Shown: positions 17,649-35,802, counted from the stretch's first letter. The stretch is 64,000 nt of DNA from Planctomycetota bacterium (GCA_026692665.1 JAPLOF010000009.1:1-64000), one strand, 5' to 3'. Program-made: numbers and translations. The notes: a model not told the origin generated them from the sequence alone.

Positions 17649-19724
17649 TCAGGTCCAGACCAGCCCGCGCGCGGCGAGCTCGTCCTCGGGGATGTGCCGC
17701 AGGCCGGCGGGCGTCATCGAGAAGCTGGCCCGGCCCTGGGACAAGGACCGCACGGCCGTCGAGTACCCGAACATCCGCGACAGGGGCACGGTCCCGACGA
17801 TCGTGCGGTACGGCCCGTCGCTGCGGACGTCCTCGACGGAGGCCTTGCGGGAGTTCAGGTCGGCGATGATGCCGCTCGAGAAGTCGGCCGGACTCTGGAT
17901 CTCGAACGCCATCAGAGGCTCGAAGAGGCCCACCTGGGCCTCCTGGAGTGCCTGGCGCAGGGCCTGCGACGCCGCCTGGACGAAGCCCATCTCCGCGTCC
18001 CGGCGCGGGTCCGTCCCCCCGCCCACGATCCGGATCGCCACGTGGACCAGCGGATGGCCGAAGCGCGGCCCGGTCTGGGCCTCCAGGGTCAGGGACTCGG
18101 CGATGGCGCGGCGGAAGGCCTCGGGCACGAGGCACCCGGGAGCCCAGTCGATGCGCGGCCGATCCAGGTCCGGCGCCACGACGAGCTCGAGATCCACGGC
18201 GCCGAAAACGTCCTTGCCCGCGATCTGGCGCTCCAGCCGCGCCGAGCCGCGGGCGCCGACCAGGAGAGCCTCGCGGTAGGCGACCCGCGGGGCGCCCGTC
18301 TTGGCCTGGATCTGGAACTCGGTGACCAGCCGGTGGCGGGCGACCTCCAAGTGCAGCTCCCCCATCCCGGAAACGAGCCATTGGCCGGTCTCGGGGTCCT
18401 CGCGCAGGCGGAAGGTCGGGTCCTCGTGCTCGAGCCGCTGGAGGGCCGCGCGCAGCTTGTCGCGGTCGGCCGACGACGCGGGCTCGATCACGAGGGAGAG
18501 CACCGGCTCGGGCACCTCCAGCCGCTCGAGCACGACCGGCGCGTCCTTCGCGCACAAGGTGTCGCCCGTCGCGGTCGCCTTCAGCCCTGTGAGCGCCACG
18601 ATGTCCCCGGCCGAGGCGCGCGCGACCGCCTCCCCCGCCTGCGCGTGCATGCGCAGGATGCGCGCGACGCGTTCGAACTTGCGGGTGCGCGGGTTCCAGA
18701 GCGAAGCCCCGGGCTCGACCGAACCGGAGTAGATGCGCACGAACGTGAGGTCGCCGTGCGGCAGCGCCTGCAGCTTGAACGCCAGCGCCGCGAACGGCGC
18801 GTCCGCGGCGCAGGGACGCAGGACCTCGTCGCCGATCTCGGGGTCGCGCCCCTTCACAGGCGGCAGGTCGAGCGGCGAGGGCAGGAGGTCCACCACGGCG
18901 TCGAGGAGCGGATGGATGCCGAAGTTCTTCTGCGCGGCGCCGCACAGGACGGGCACGAGCGTGCCGGCGATCGTGCGCCGGCGCAGGGCCGCGACGAGTG
19001 TCCCGAGCGGCGGTTCGCGCCCCTCGGTGACGTAGCCGAGGAGCTCCTCGTCGTCCTCCGCCAGCTTCTCGAGGAGTTCCGCGCGCAGGACGAGCACGTC
19101 GTCGCGCGCGTCGGCCGGCAGCTCCAGCCGCTGCGCGCGCGCCTCGCGGTGCTCGGTCTCGAAGGTCCACGTCGCGAGCGACAGCAGGTCCACGAGACCG
19201 CGCAGGGTCCGACCGCCGCTGGCTTCCGCCGGCGAATACAGCGGATATTGCACGGGAATCGCCGGCTCGCCGAGCCGCTTCTGCAGGTCGGTCGCGACGC
19301 GCAAGTAGTCCGCGCCGAGCTTGTCCAGCTTGTTCACGAACGCGACGTAGGGCACGTGGTGACGCTTCATCTGGCGCCAGACCGCCTCCGACTGCGCCTG
19401 CACGCCCATCACCGAGTCGAGGACGAGCACGGCGCCGTCGAGCACGCGCATCGAGCGCTCGACCTCGATGCCGAAGTCGACGTGACCGGGCGTGTCGATC
19501 AGCTGGATGCGGTGATCGCGCCACGGGACGCTCGTCGCCGCGGCCGTGATCGTGATGCCGCGCTCGCGCTCCTCCTGCATCCAGTCGAGGACCGTCGTGC
19601 CCTCGTCCACGTTCCCGAAGCGGTGCTCGACGCCCGTGTCGAACAGGATGCGCTCGGACACGGTCGTCTTGCCGGCGTCGATGTGCGCCGCGATGCCGAT
19701 GTTGCGGATCCGTGCGGGATCCAT
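17649..19724 (-). CDS. fusA: Divergent elongation factor G (spdEF-G-like)
   Basis: 691 aa from the ATG at 19724. Five-domain translational GTPase. G1 AHIDAGKTT, G2 within GITITAAAT, G3 DTPGH, G4 NKLD (canonical NKMD), domain II, domain III, domain IV and V ending FGYSTAVRSLSQGRASFSM. It occupies the fusA slot of the str operon. The domain IV tip loop reads GGGTDPRRDAE where E. coli has GSYHDVDSSE, so the tip histidine needed for efficient translocation is absent. That, with the C-terminus, recalls spdEFG subfamilies known from spirochaetes, planctomycetes and mitochondria (EFG1 translocation, EFG2 recycling). Which subtype it is I cannot tell. Confidence 0.9.
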   Translation of the reverse strand: MDPARIRNIGIAAHIDAGKTTVSERILFDTGVEHRFGNVDEGTTVLDWMQEERERGITITAAATSVPWRDHRIQLIDTPGHVDFGIEVERSMRVLDGAVLVLDSVMGVQAQSEAVWRQMKRHHVPYVAFVNKLDKLGADYLRVATDLQKRLGEPAIPVQYPLYSPAEASGGRTLRGLVDLLSLATWTFETEHREARAQRLELPADARDDVLVLRAELLEKLAEDDEELLGYVTEGREPPLGTLVAALRRRTIAGTLVPVLCGAAQKNFGIHPLLDAVVDLLPSPLDLPPVKGRDPEIGDEVLRPCAADAPFAALAFKLQALPHGDLTFVRIYSGSVEPGASLWNPRTRKFERVARILRMHAQAGEAVARASAGDIVALTGLKATATGDTLCAKDAPVVLERLEVPEPVLSLVIEPASSADRDKLRAALQRLEHEDPTFRLREDPETGQWLVSGMGELHLEVARHRLVTEFQIQAKTGAPRVAYREALLVGARGSARLERQIAGKDVFGAVDLELVVAPDLDRPRIDWAPGCLVPEAFRRAIAESLTLEAQTGPRFGHPLVHVAIRIVGGGTDPRRDAEMGFVQAASQALRQALQEAQVGLFEPLMAFEIQSPADFSSGIIADLNSRKASVEDVRSDGPYRTIVGTVPLSRMFGYSTAVRSLSQGRASFSMTPAGLRHIPEDELAARGLVWT

Positions 19725-19806
19725 GGTCCGCGCAAGATACTCGCTCGGGCGCGGAACTCCCGGTGCCGAGCGGTGCCCGCACACGGTACGGGACCGCAGC
19801 GCGACC

Positions 19807-20319
19807 TCAGGGCACGCGCGGCAGGCCGGGATTCGCCGCCAGGAAGGCGTCGGCGAACCGGTAGCCCACGAGCAGGTCGGGCGTCGGCCGACCGAGCAGC
19901 GCGAGAGCCGCATACAGCGCCTCGACCGAGGCCAGGCCCTGCTCGGGATCGACGAAGGTGTGGCTCTTGCGCGGATAGGCGGTCACGAGCTTCGGCAGGC
20001 GGCGCAGGCTCAACTCGCCGTCGCAGGTCGCGAGCAGGGTCGGCACCCGCCGCCAGGCGCAGTCGATCAGGAGCAGCGGCCGTCCGGCGTCGGCGGCCGT
20101 GATCTCCTCCCCGTCGGCGTGGAGCAGCACGCGCGTGCCGACCTCGAAGCGCCGGTCGTGCTTCCAGGTGAAGAAGCACACGCCCGGGAACCCGCGCAAC
20201 GGCGTCAGGGAGCACTTCGCGGTGGACTCCCGCGGATCGCGCAGGATCAGCACGTCGAGCTCCGACCCGGAAGTCGGGAGGTCTCGATCGCGGCTCGCGG
20301 TGTTGGGGTCGGTGGCCAT
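19807..20319 (-). CDS. Tsr3/DTW (TDD) superfamily protein, putative RNA aminocarboxypropyltransferase
   Basis: 170 aa. Not an annotated bacterial ribosomal-operon gene that I know. The sequence tracks eukaryotic/archaeal Tsr3: an N-terminal block with Cys (DPRESTAKCSLTPLRG), then LLLIDCAW (Tsr3 DCSW), then LRRLPKLVTAYPRKSH, ASVEALYAALALLG (Tsr3 LSCVEALAAAL) and FADAFLAANP (Tsr3 FxWGxxFLxLN). Tsr3 transfers the aminocarboxypropyl group of S-adenosylmethionine to an 18S/16S rRNA base; the related DTW proteins modify tRNA. It lies between rpsG and EF-G, with an AGAGGT ribosome site, so an rRNA target is a reasonable inference. Homology is by eye. Confidence 0.65.
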   Translation of the reverse strand: MATDPNTASRDRDLPTSGSELDVLILRDPRESTAKCSLTPLRGFPGVCFFTWKHDRRFEVGTRVLLHADGEEITAADAGRPLLLIDCAWRRVPTLLATCDGELSLRRLPKLVTAYPRKSHTFVDPEQGLASVEALYAALALLGRPTPDLLVGYRFADAFLAANPGLPRVP

Positions 20320-20401
20320 CAGGGACCTCTTGGAAACGCGGGAGCCCGCTCGGCTTTCGGCCGGACGGGCTCCTCGCGGGTACCGAGCGAGCGACGCGCG
20401 C

Positions 20402-20881
20402 TCAGTTGTTGGCGTAGTGCGCGTAGGCCTTGTTCGCGTCGGCCATCTTGTGGACCTGTTCCTTCCACTGCACCGACGCGCCCGTGCCGTTGTAGGCGTC
20501 GACCAGCTCTTCCGAGAGCTTCTTCGACATCGCCTTGCCCTTCTTCTTGCGGGAGTTGTCGATGAGCCAGCGGATCGCGAGCGACTGCTGGCGCGCGCGC
20601 TTGACCTCGCGCGGGACCTGGTAGTTCGCGCCGCCGACGCGCTTGCTGCGCACTTCGACCATCGGGCGCACGTTGTCGATCGCCTTGTTGAAGATCTCGG
20701 CCGGATCCTGGACGTCGGGGAGCTTCTTCTGCGCGAGTTCGATCGCGTCGTAGAAGATGCCCTGGGCTGTGCTGCGCTTCCCGCCCCACATCAGCTTGTT
20801 GATGATCTTGGTGGCGAGCATCGACCCGAACTTGGGGTCGGGACGCAGGAGTCGGGCGGTCGAGGTGTAGTTGCGGGGCAT
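20402..20881 (-). CDS. rpsG: 30S ribosomal protein S7
   Basis: 159 aa. Head assembly protein; in E. coli autoregulates the str operon. Blocks: DPKFGSMLATKIINKLMWGGKRSTAQ (read in parts), PMVEVRSKRVGGANYQVP, RWLIDNSRKKKGKAMSKKLSEEL. Normal length, 50 nt after rpsL. No anomaly. Confidence 0.98.
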   Translation of the reverse strand: MPRNYTSTARLLRPDPKFGSMLATKIINKLMWGGKRSTAQGIFYDAIELAQKKLPDVQDPAEIFNKAIDNVRPMVEVRSKRVGGANYQVPREVKRARQQSLAIRWLIDNSRKKKGKAMSKKLSEELVDAYNGTGASVQWKEQVHKMADANKAYAHYANN

Positions 20882-20931
20882 GGGCTTTGGGTTCGGTGGC
20901 GCGGCTGGTTCGTCGAGGTTCGCCGGAGCGC

Positions 20932-21306
20932 TTACTTCTTCGGACGCTTCGCGCCGTACTTGGAACGGCCCTGCTGGCGACCGTCGACACCCGAGGCGTC
21001 GAGCGTGCCGCGCAGGATGTGGTAGCGCACACCCGGGAGGTCGCGCACGCGACCGCCACGGACGAGCACGACCGAGTGCTCTTGCAGGTTGTGCCCTTCA
21101 CCCGGGATGTAGCAGGTGATCTCCTTCTGGTTGGAGAGGCGGACCCGCGCGACCTTGCGCAACGCCGAGTTCGGCTTCTTCGGGGTCTGCGTCTTCACGA
21201 TCAGGCAGACACCGCGGCGCTGCGGGCACTTGTCCAGCACCGGGGACTTCGAGCGGTTCTGGACCGGCTTGCGGCCCTTGCGCACGAGTTGGTTGACGGT
21301 CGGCAT
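20932..21306 (-). CDS. rpsL: 30S ribosomal protein S12 with Arg88
   Basis: 124 aa from the ATG at 21306. Decoding-centre protein: [31 protein letters not shown] with Lys43 kept, [17 protein letters not shown], and [11 protein letters not shown]. Position 88 is Arg (codon at 21043-21045) where most bacteria have Lys; Lys88 to Arg is an established streptomycin-resistance change. The promoter lies about 80 nt upstream. Confidence 0.97.
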   Translation of the reverse strand: MPTVNQLVRKGRKPVQNRSKSPVLDKCPQRRGVCLIVKTQTPKKPNSALRKVARVRLSNQKEITCYIPGEGHNLQEHSVVLVRGGRVRDLPGVRYHILRGTLDASGVDGRQQGRSKYGAKRPKK

Positions 21307-21390
21307 GCGGATCTCGGTCGGGCGCCGCGGAGAGTGCGGCACGGGTCGGGGCGCGGTCCGGATCACACCGGGTCCGCGCGGGGGGCAAGG

Positions 21391-21418
21391 AGTCTAGCGG
21401 GGTTCGGGAATCGGTCAA
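21391..21418 (-). promoter_or_regulatory. Promoter of the str operon
   Basis: Minus strand: -35 TTGACC (21418-21413), 16-bp spacer, -10 TAGACT (21396-21391). Leader to the rpsL ATG is about 78 nt. It lies downstream of rpoC and its hairpin, so rpsL need not depend on rpoBC transcription. Confidence 0.72.
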
Positions 21419-21498
21419 GGACCACGGCGGCGTCAGGCCCGCCGGGGCCGCTCGAAAGTCGGGGTCGAAGGTCGTCCGCGCCGCGCCCCGGGGCCCGG

Positions 21499-21519
21499 GC
21501 CGGGCCTTTCGGGCCCGGC
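21499..21519 (-). terminator. Terminator-like hairpin after rpoC
   Basis: Minus strand GCCGGGCC-CGAAA-GGCCCGGC, an 8-bp GC stem with 5-nt loop, 36 nt past the rpoC stop. No T-run follows, so intrinsic termination is uncertain; a pause, Rho-assisted end or 3'-end stabiliser is possible. Confidence 0.5.
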
Positions 21520-21554
21520 GCGGATTCCGCGGCGCTCGGAACTTCCGTCGGCGA

Positions 21555-25889
<4,335 letters not shown>

Positions 25890-25917
25890 GCTGGTTCTCC
25901 CTTAGAGCGTCCGCCGC

Positions 25918-29643
<3,726 letters not shown>

Positions 29644-30104
29644 GGGCGATGGCGGTGAGAGGCCCTGGATCTCGCAGCGTGGAACCAACCACGGCGCGGA
29701 TCCCAAACGGCGGCTCTCGACCTGGTGGGCTCGACCTCGGGGGCTCGACCTGAGTCTGGAATTCGGGCCGCGCTGGGACGCGGTTCGAACTCGAACTCCG
29801 CCCATCGGCGATGGGCGGCTGGACGGATGCTCCGATCGCGCGGGTGAAACCCGAGCGTACGGATCGGAACGTGGCTCGATGCGGAAGGCGCCTTCGGGCC
29901 TCGATCCACGGGAGGAACGGCGGGGAGACACCTCTCCCCTGGGTTCCTCTGCGGTTCGACCCGGCGCGCACGGGGACTTGCAGGACGCCCACCTTGAACG
30001 ATGGGAACGAAGATTGCAAGCCCCGGCGAGCCGGGACGGACTCCAGCCCCGATCGGCGCCGTTCCCGGGCGGGGACGGACGGCGAGCCGGGGCCGGACGG
30101 CGAA
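29644..30104 (-). promoter_or_regulatory. rplL-rpoB spacer with hairpins and a tandem repeat
   Basis: 461 bp, no gene seen. On the minus strand from rplL: a two-tier hairpin with 7-bp outer (29912-29918/29943-29949) and 7-bp inner stem (29922-29928/29933-29939); a 12-bp palindrome GAAGGCGCCTTC (29884-29895); a 9-bp stem with 3-nt loop (29798-29806/29810-29818); and three copies of CTCGACCT at exact 14-bp spacing (29716, 29730, 29744). In E. coli this spacer holds an attenuator and an RNase III site lowering rpoBC relative to L7/L12. A similar role is inferred. No promoter recognised. Confidence 0.5.
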
Positions 30105-30512
30105 TCAGGCCAGCTTGACCTTGGCGCCGGCGTCTTCGAGCTGCTTCTTGAGGGCTTCGGCCTCGTCCTTCGTCAGGCCCGCCTTGACCTGCTTGGGGGC
30201 GCCGTCGACCAGGTCCTTGGCCTCCTTGAGGCCCAGGCCGGTGATCGCGCGGACCACCTTGATGACTTCGATCTTCTTGTCACCGGCGGCCTCGAGGTGC
30301 AGGTCGAAGGAGGTCTTCTCCTCCTTCGCTGCCGGAGCGGCCGCGCCGCCCCCACCCGCGGCGGCGACCGCGACGGGCGCCGCGGCGCTGACGCCCCAGT
30401 GGCCTTCCAGGTACTTCACCAGCTTGGATGCCTGGAGCAGGGTGAGGCCATCCATCTTGGTGGCAATCGCCTGCAGTTCCGGCTCGAGTTCGATCGTGTT
30501 GCTGTCGGACAT
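30105..30512 (-). CDS. rplL: 50S ribosomal protein L7/L12
   Basis: 135 aa. Stalk protein recruiting translational GTPases. N-terminal dimerisation helix region, Ala/Gly-rich hinge (about residues 40-62), and C-terminal factor-binding domain with [27 protein letters not shown] (read in parts) and [15 protein letters not shown]. Lies 94 nt after rplJ. Normal. Confidence 0.98.
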   Translation of the reverse strand: MSDSNTIELEPELQAIATKMDGLTLLQASKLVKYLEGHWGVSAAAPVAVAAAGGGGAAAPAAKEEKTSFDLHLEAAGDKKIEVIKVVRAITGLGLKEAKDLVDGAPKQVKAGLTKDEAEALKKQLEDAGAKVKLA

Positions 30513-30606
30513 GGCACTAACCTTCTTCGAAAGGATTCGCGGGATCTTGGAGGGTCGAGCCGCGGCGCCGCTCCCGGGGGGCAGCCTCGGCTTGAGGGGG
30601 TTGGTT

Positions 30607-31164
30607 TCAGGCCGCGGGAGCGGCTTCCGCGGCCGGAGCGGCCTTGGCGAGTTGGTCCGCGCGGGCCTGGAGCACGCGCACGAGGGCCGAGGGCACGGCG
30701 TTCATGGAGGTGACGATGCCGCGCGGCGGTCCGCTCATGCAGCCCAGGATCTTGGCCTGCAGGGTGGGACGGTCGGGCACATCGCCCAGCTGCACGACGT
30801 CGGCCGGCGAGAGAAGGCGTCCTTCGAGGACGCCCGCACGCACAGCGACCTTCTTCAGCTTCTTGGTGTCCGCCGAATTCAGGGTCTTCGCCGCGTGGAT
30901 CACCGCTTCCGCGGAACCGAACGCGACCGCCGTGTTGCCCACGAGCGCGTCGCTCGCGAGCTCGTACCCGCGCTGCTTCAGGACGAGGTGGGCCAGCGCG
31001 TTGCGTACGAGACGCAGTTCGCAGCCCTTCTCGGCCAGCTTGTCGCGCAGGGTCTCGTTCTCGACGGCGGTCAGGCCGTTGTAGGTCACGAGGATCAGGC
31101 CCTCGGCTCCTTCGAACGCGGACGTGAGGTCGCGGACGATGAGCCGGTTGATCAGACTAGGCAT
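30607..31164 (-). CDS. rplJ: 50S ribosomal protein L10
   Basis: 185 aa. Stalk base. Blocks: [53 protein letters not shown]-terminal Ala-rich helix binds L7/L12 dimers. Its ATG lies inside the last 8 nt of rplA, so it is coupled to it; the E. coli-type rplJ leader is therefore absent here. Confidence 0.95.
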   Translation of the reverse strand: MPSLINRLIVRDLTSAFEGAEGLILVTYNGLTAVENETLRDKLAEKGCELRLVRNALAHLVLKQRGYELASDALVGNTAVAFGSAEAVIHAAKTLNSADTKKLKKVAVRAGVLEGRLLSPADVVQLGDVPDRPTLQAKILGCMSGPPRGIVTSMNAVPSALVRVLQARADQLAKAAPAAEAAPAA

Positions 31165-31852
31165 GGGTTACCTCCCAGGAGATCGCGAGGCCGGGCCCCA
31201 TCGTCGTGGAGATGGAGATCTTGCGCAGGAACTCGCCCTTCACGGCGGGCGGGCGCATCCCGGAGATGTGTTCGAGGAAAGCCGTCAGGTTCGCCTGCAG
31301 GTCCTCGACGGCGAAGCTGCGCTTGCCGAGCGGGGCGTGCACGTTGCCGCCGGCATCCGTGCGGAACTCGACCTTGCCGGCCTTGAACTCCTTGACCGCC
31401 GCCGCGACGTCCGCGGTGACGGTGCCGGACTTCGGGCTCGGCATCTTGCCCTGGGGTCCGAGGACCTTACCGAGCTTGCCGACGTGCTTCATCATGTCCG
31501 GGCTGGCGATGACGATGTCGAAGTCCATCCAGCCGCCCAGGATCTTGTCCGCCAGGTCGCCCGAGCCGACGAGGTCGGCTCCGGCGCCGCGCGCGGCTTC
31601 GGCCTTGTCGCCCTCGGCGAAGACCACGACCTTGACGGTCTTGCCCAGGCCCTTGGGCAGCGACACCGCGCCGCGCACGAGCTGGTCGGTCTTCTTCGGG
31701 TCGATCCCGAGGCGCACGGCGATCTCGACGGTCTCGTCGAACTTCGCGGGCGGCAGGTTCTTGATGACCTGGAGAGCCTCGGTGGGCCCGTAGGTCTTGG
31801 TGCGGTCGACCTTCGCGGCCGCCTGTTCGTATCTCTTGCTGCGCTTCACCAT
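31157..31852 (-). CDS. rplA: 50S ribosomal protein L1
   Basis: 231 aa. L1-stalk protein that helps release E-site tRNA; autoregulates L11-L1 in E. coli. Blocks: SKRYEQAAAKVDRTKTY, VEIAVRLGIDPKKTDQLVRGAVSLPKG (in parts), GKLGRVLGP-type LGKVLGPQGKMPSPKSGTV. Lies 7 nt past rplK and overlaps rplJ by 8 nt. Confidence 0.97.
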   Translation of the reverse strand: MVKRSKRYEQAAAKVDRTKTYGPTEALQVIKNLPPAKFDETVEIAVRLGIDPKKTDQLVRGAVSLPKGLGKTVKVVVFAEGDKAEAARGAGADLVGSGDLADKILGGWMDFDIVIASPDMMKHVGKLGKVLGPQGKMPSPKSGTVTADVAAAVKEFKAGKVEFRTDAGGNVHAPLGKRSFAVEDLQANLTAFLEHISGMRPPAVKGEFLRKISISTTMGPGLAISWEVTHA

Positions 31853-31859
31853 GGTGGAA

Positions 31860-32285
31860 TCAGCCTTCGACCTGGATGCCGGACGAGCGCGCGGTGCCTT
31901 CGACGATCTTCATCGCCGCCGCCATGTCGCGGCAGTTCAGGTCGGGCATCTTGATCTTGGCGATCTCCTCGACCTGCTTGCGCGTGACCTTGCCGACGAT
32001 CTGCGTGCCGACCGTGGCAGCGCCGCTGGCCACGCCGGCGGCCTTCTTGAGCAGCACGGAAGCCGGCGGGGACTTGAGGATGAAGTCGAACGTGCGGTCC
32101 TTGTAGACCGTGATTTCGACCGGGATGATCAGCCCCTGCTGCGCACGCGTCGCGTCGTTGAATTGCTTCACGAACGCCGCGATGTTCACGCCGTAGGAGC
32201 CGAGCGCCGGGCCGACCGGCGGCGCAGGCGTAGCCTGCCCGGCGGGGCACTGCAGCTTGATCTTGCCTGTGATTTCCTTGGCCAT
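31860..32285 (-). CDS. rplK: 50S ribosomal protein L11
   Basis: 141 aa. GTPase-associated centre; stringent-response sensor site. Blocks: [23 protein letters not shown] (in parts), [51 protein letters not shown]. Proline-rich switch (thiostrepton region) is conserved. 65 nt after nusG. Confidence 0.98.
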   Translation of the reverse strand: MAKEITGKIKLQCPAGQATPAPPVGPALGSYGVNIAAFVKQFNDATRAQQGLIIPVEITVYKDRTFDFILKSPPASVLLKKAAGVASGAATVGTQIVGKVTRKQVEEIAKIKMPDLNCRDMAAAMKIVEGTARSSGIQVEG

Positions 32286-32350
32286 CTCTGCTTTCGCTCT
32301 GTTTCCGGCGCGGGCGGCACTGAGGTCTCAGGCCGCGTCGCGCACGCCGA

Positions 32351-32938
32351 TCACATCGGCTCGACTTCCCAGTACTCGAGTTCCACGGGGGTGGGCCGTC
32401 CGAAGATGGTCACGATGACCTTCACGGTGCCCTTCTCGGGGTTGACGTCGTCGACGGAACCGTCGAAGCCGTCGAACGCACCGGACTTGATCTTCACCAT
32501 GTCGCCCTTGTGCAGGCCGATCGTGACCTGCGGCCGCGACTCGGAGTCCGACATGCGGGCCAGCGTCTTCTGGACGTCGGCGTCGTTGATCGGCGTGGGC
32601 TCTCCGCGCGTGCCGAGGAAGTCTCCCAGACCGTCCACTTCGCGCAGGGTGTTGCGCGCCTTGATGACGCGCACGTCCTCGGGATCCTCGAGGTCCGCCT
32701 GGACCATCAGGTAGCCCGGGTAGAGCTTCTTGTTCTTGACGCGCTTCTTCCCGTTCTTCAGGTCGGTCACGCGCTCGAAGGGCACGAGGACCTGCGGAAC
32801 CACGTCCGAGACGCCCGCGATCTTGAGCCGCAGGAGCGCGTTCTTCGCGATGCTGTCCTCGCGTCCGGACTGGCAGCGCACGAAGTACCACCGCATGCCC
32901 ATCGCACTCATTGCACTGTTCTCCAGCGAATTGGCCAC
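32351..32938 (-). CDS. nusG: Transcription elongation/antitermination factor NusG
   Basis: 195 aa. NGN domain RWYFVRCQSGREDSIAKN to PGYLMVQADL, then KOW domain HKGDMVKIKSGAFDGFDGSV. The GTG at 32938 follows the secE stop by 3 nt and has GGGAGG seven nt upstream, so I prefer it over internal ATGs at 32911 and 32896, which would match other family starts. Couples RNA polymerase to S10 or Rho. Confidence 0.96.
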   Translation of the reverse strand: MANSLENSAMSAMGMRWYFVRCQSGREDSIAKNALLRLKIAGVSDVVPQVLVPFERVTDLKNGKKRVKNKKLYPGYLMVQADLEDPEDVRVIKARNTLREVDGLGDFLGTRGEPTPINDADVQKTLARMSDSESRPQVTIGLHKGDMVKIKSGAFDGFDGSVDDVNPEKGTVKVIVTIFGRPTPVELEYWEVEPM

Positions 32939-32941
32939 GCG

Positions 32942-33379
32942 TCAGCCTCCCAGAAGAAGGCGTTCGGCCCAGCGGCCGAGCACCCAGTCGGCGCCGGCCA
33001 GGAAGGCCATGAGGAACAGGACACACGCGATGACGACGACCGAGGACCGCATGGCTTCCGGCATCGTCGGCCAGGTCACCTTGCGCAGCTCGCTCTCGGT
33101 GTCGATCAGCACGTCCGCGGTCTTGGGGCGCTCCAACACCCGGTACAGGCCCCAGATCCCGAGGACCAGGGCGAGCGCCGAGATCAGCATGCCGAGGTTC
33201 AGCGGCAGGCCGAGCACCGGGATCTTCACCATGGACGCCACGAACGGGCGCGCCATCTGGTTCGGGAAGTACCCGAGCAACGTCGTGTAGAGCGACGTGC
33301 AGCCGTAGAAGATCAGGATGGCGAGCGACCAGAACGCTGCCAGCCGCGCGTAGCGACCTTGATCTTGCTTGTAGGCCAT
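32942..33379 (-). CDS. secE: Preprotein translocase subunit SecE, three-helix form
   Basis: 145 aa. The essential C-terminal part (about residues 90-140) has ESELRKVTWPTMPEAMRSS followed by one transmembrane helix, the SecE signature. Two additional hydrophobic segments precede it (about 14-36 and 55-82), as in E. coli SecE but unlike the short one-helix forms. Clamps SecY. In order rpmG-secE-nusG. Confidence 0.93.
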   Translation of the reverse strand: MAYKQDQGRYARLAAFWSLAILIFYGCTSLYTTLLGYFPNQMARPFVASMVKIPVLGLPLNLGMLISALALVLGIWGLYRVLERPKTADVLIDTESELRKVTWPTMPEAMRSSVVVIACVLFLMAFLAGADWVLGRWAERLLLGG

Positions 33380-33505
33380 GTGGGTTCGTGAAGTTCTCGG
33401 GCTTCGAGGAGGCGAGTTGGGGAAAGCGTCGGGTCCAGCCTGCGAGGTCGGAGCGTCAGGGGCGGACTTCTCGTCCTCCCCGCTCCGGCCTTCCGGCCGG
33501 CTCGC

Positions 33506-33664
33506 TCAGAGCTTCTTTTCCTTGTGCGGCAGGTGCTTCCGGCAGAAGCGGCAGTACTTCGCCTTCTCGAGCTTGTACGTGGCCTTCAGCCGCTTGTGCG
33601 TCGTGTAGTTGCGGTTCCCGCACGTCGTGCACTCGAGGTAGACGAAACGTTCTTTGATCTTCAT
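33506..33664 (-). CDS. rpmG: 50S ribosomal protein L33, zinc form
   Basis: 52 aa: starts MKIKERFVYLECTTC, contains NYTTHKRLKATYKLE and the second Cys pair CRFC, ends HKEKKL. Both CxxC pairs are present (C-plus form). Located between tuf and secE, the usual place. Just past the stop is a 6-bp stem CCGGCC/GGCCGG (33485-33500) without a T-run. Confidence 0.96.
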   Translation of the reverse strand: MKIKERFVYLECTTCGNRNYTTHKRLKATYKLEKAKYCRFCRKHLPHKEKKL

Positions 33665-33780
33665 TGCCGGAGCGAAGCGGAGGCCACTTGAACTTCTGGT
33701 TTCTGGTTCTGAGTACTCGGTGAGGCGACGGCTCGCCGGACACGCTGCTCGCGCATCCGGCGTGCCTCGCGCTCAGGCCG

Positions 33781-34983
<1,203 letters not shown>

Positions 34984-35137
34984 GGTTCTCCTGTGGTCTC
35001 CTGTGCGGGCCTCGCGAGCCCGGAGATCGTCGTCTGGTTCTTGGGTGTCTAGGGTCTGGGCTGGCTGGAGGCTCTGGGTGAGCCCCTTCGGTCGCGCGCG
35101 CCCCAGCACAGACCTTGCGGTACCGATGCTGGGACGT

Positions 35138-35193
35138 TGTTCGTGTTGGGAGTGCGGATGTTCGTGTCGGGAGAGCGGCCTCGGCCGAGGCCG
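35138..35193. repeat. 21-bp tandem duplication and 18-bp palindrome between tRNA-Thr and tuf
   Basis: Two adjacent 21-bp units (35138-35158 and 35159-35179) match at 18 of 21 positions (TGTTCGTGT-GGGAG core). A perfect 18-bp palindrome (35176-35193, core GGCCTCGGCCGAGGCC) lies 15 nt from the tRNA 3' end. Probably a processing or pausing hairpin in the tRNA-tuf transcript; function inferred. Confidence 0.5.
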
Positions 35194-35207
35194 ATCTCGA
35201 GGGTGAC

Positions 35208-35283
<76 letters not shown>

Positions 35284-35491
35284 GACGGAGCCGCGGCAGC
35301 TGGGCACGGGAGCGCGGGCGCGCGTCACCGCGCACCGACGCACCCCGCTTGGCTGCCAGGCTCTGTGCAGGTCTCACGGGCACCGACCTCCGCGCGCAGC
35401 GCCGGTCGTGGAACGACCTGCGCGCAGCGGGAGAGGGCACCGACGTCCACGGCTCGATGGGTAGCCACCCGATGGGTGAGCGACTCGAGGT

Positions 35492-35566
<75 letters not shown>

Positions 35567-35802
35567 GGCTCGGGCGGGCATCCGACCCGCAGCGCGGCCG
35601 GACGGACGACGCGCCGCGAACGAAACTCGCGAGGGTCGTGCGCCGCGGAGGGCGGCACGCGGGAGGAGCGTGGACGGGACGAAACAGGGGGAAGTCCGCC
35701 GGCGAGCGCGCCCGCGGCGGGGAGCGCAAGGCCTGCCCAACGCACGGTTCCCACAGGGAACACGCGCGTCGCGCGGGAGGTGGCGGACGGGGACGGGCGG
35801 AG

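Noticed and set aside
33456..33743. 95-codon frame overlapping rpmG
   Set aside because: Wrong frame; the 52-aa L33 frame inside it is the real gene.
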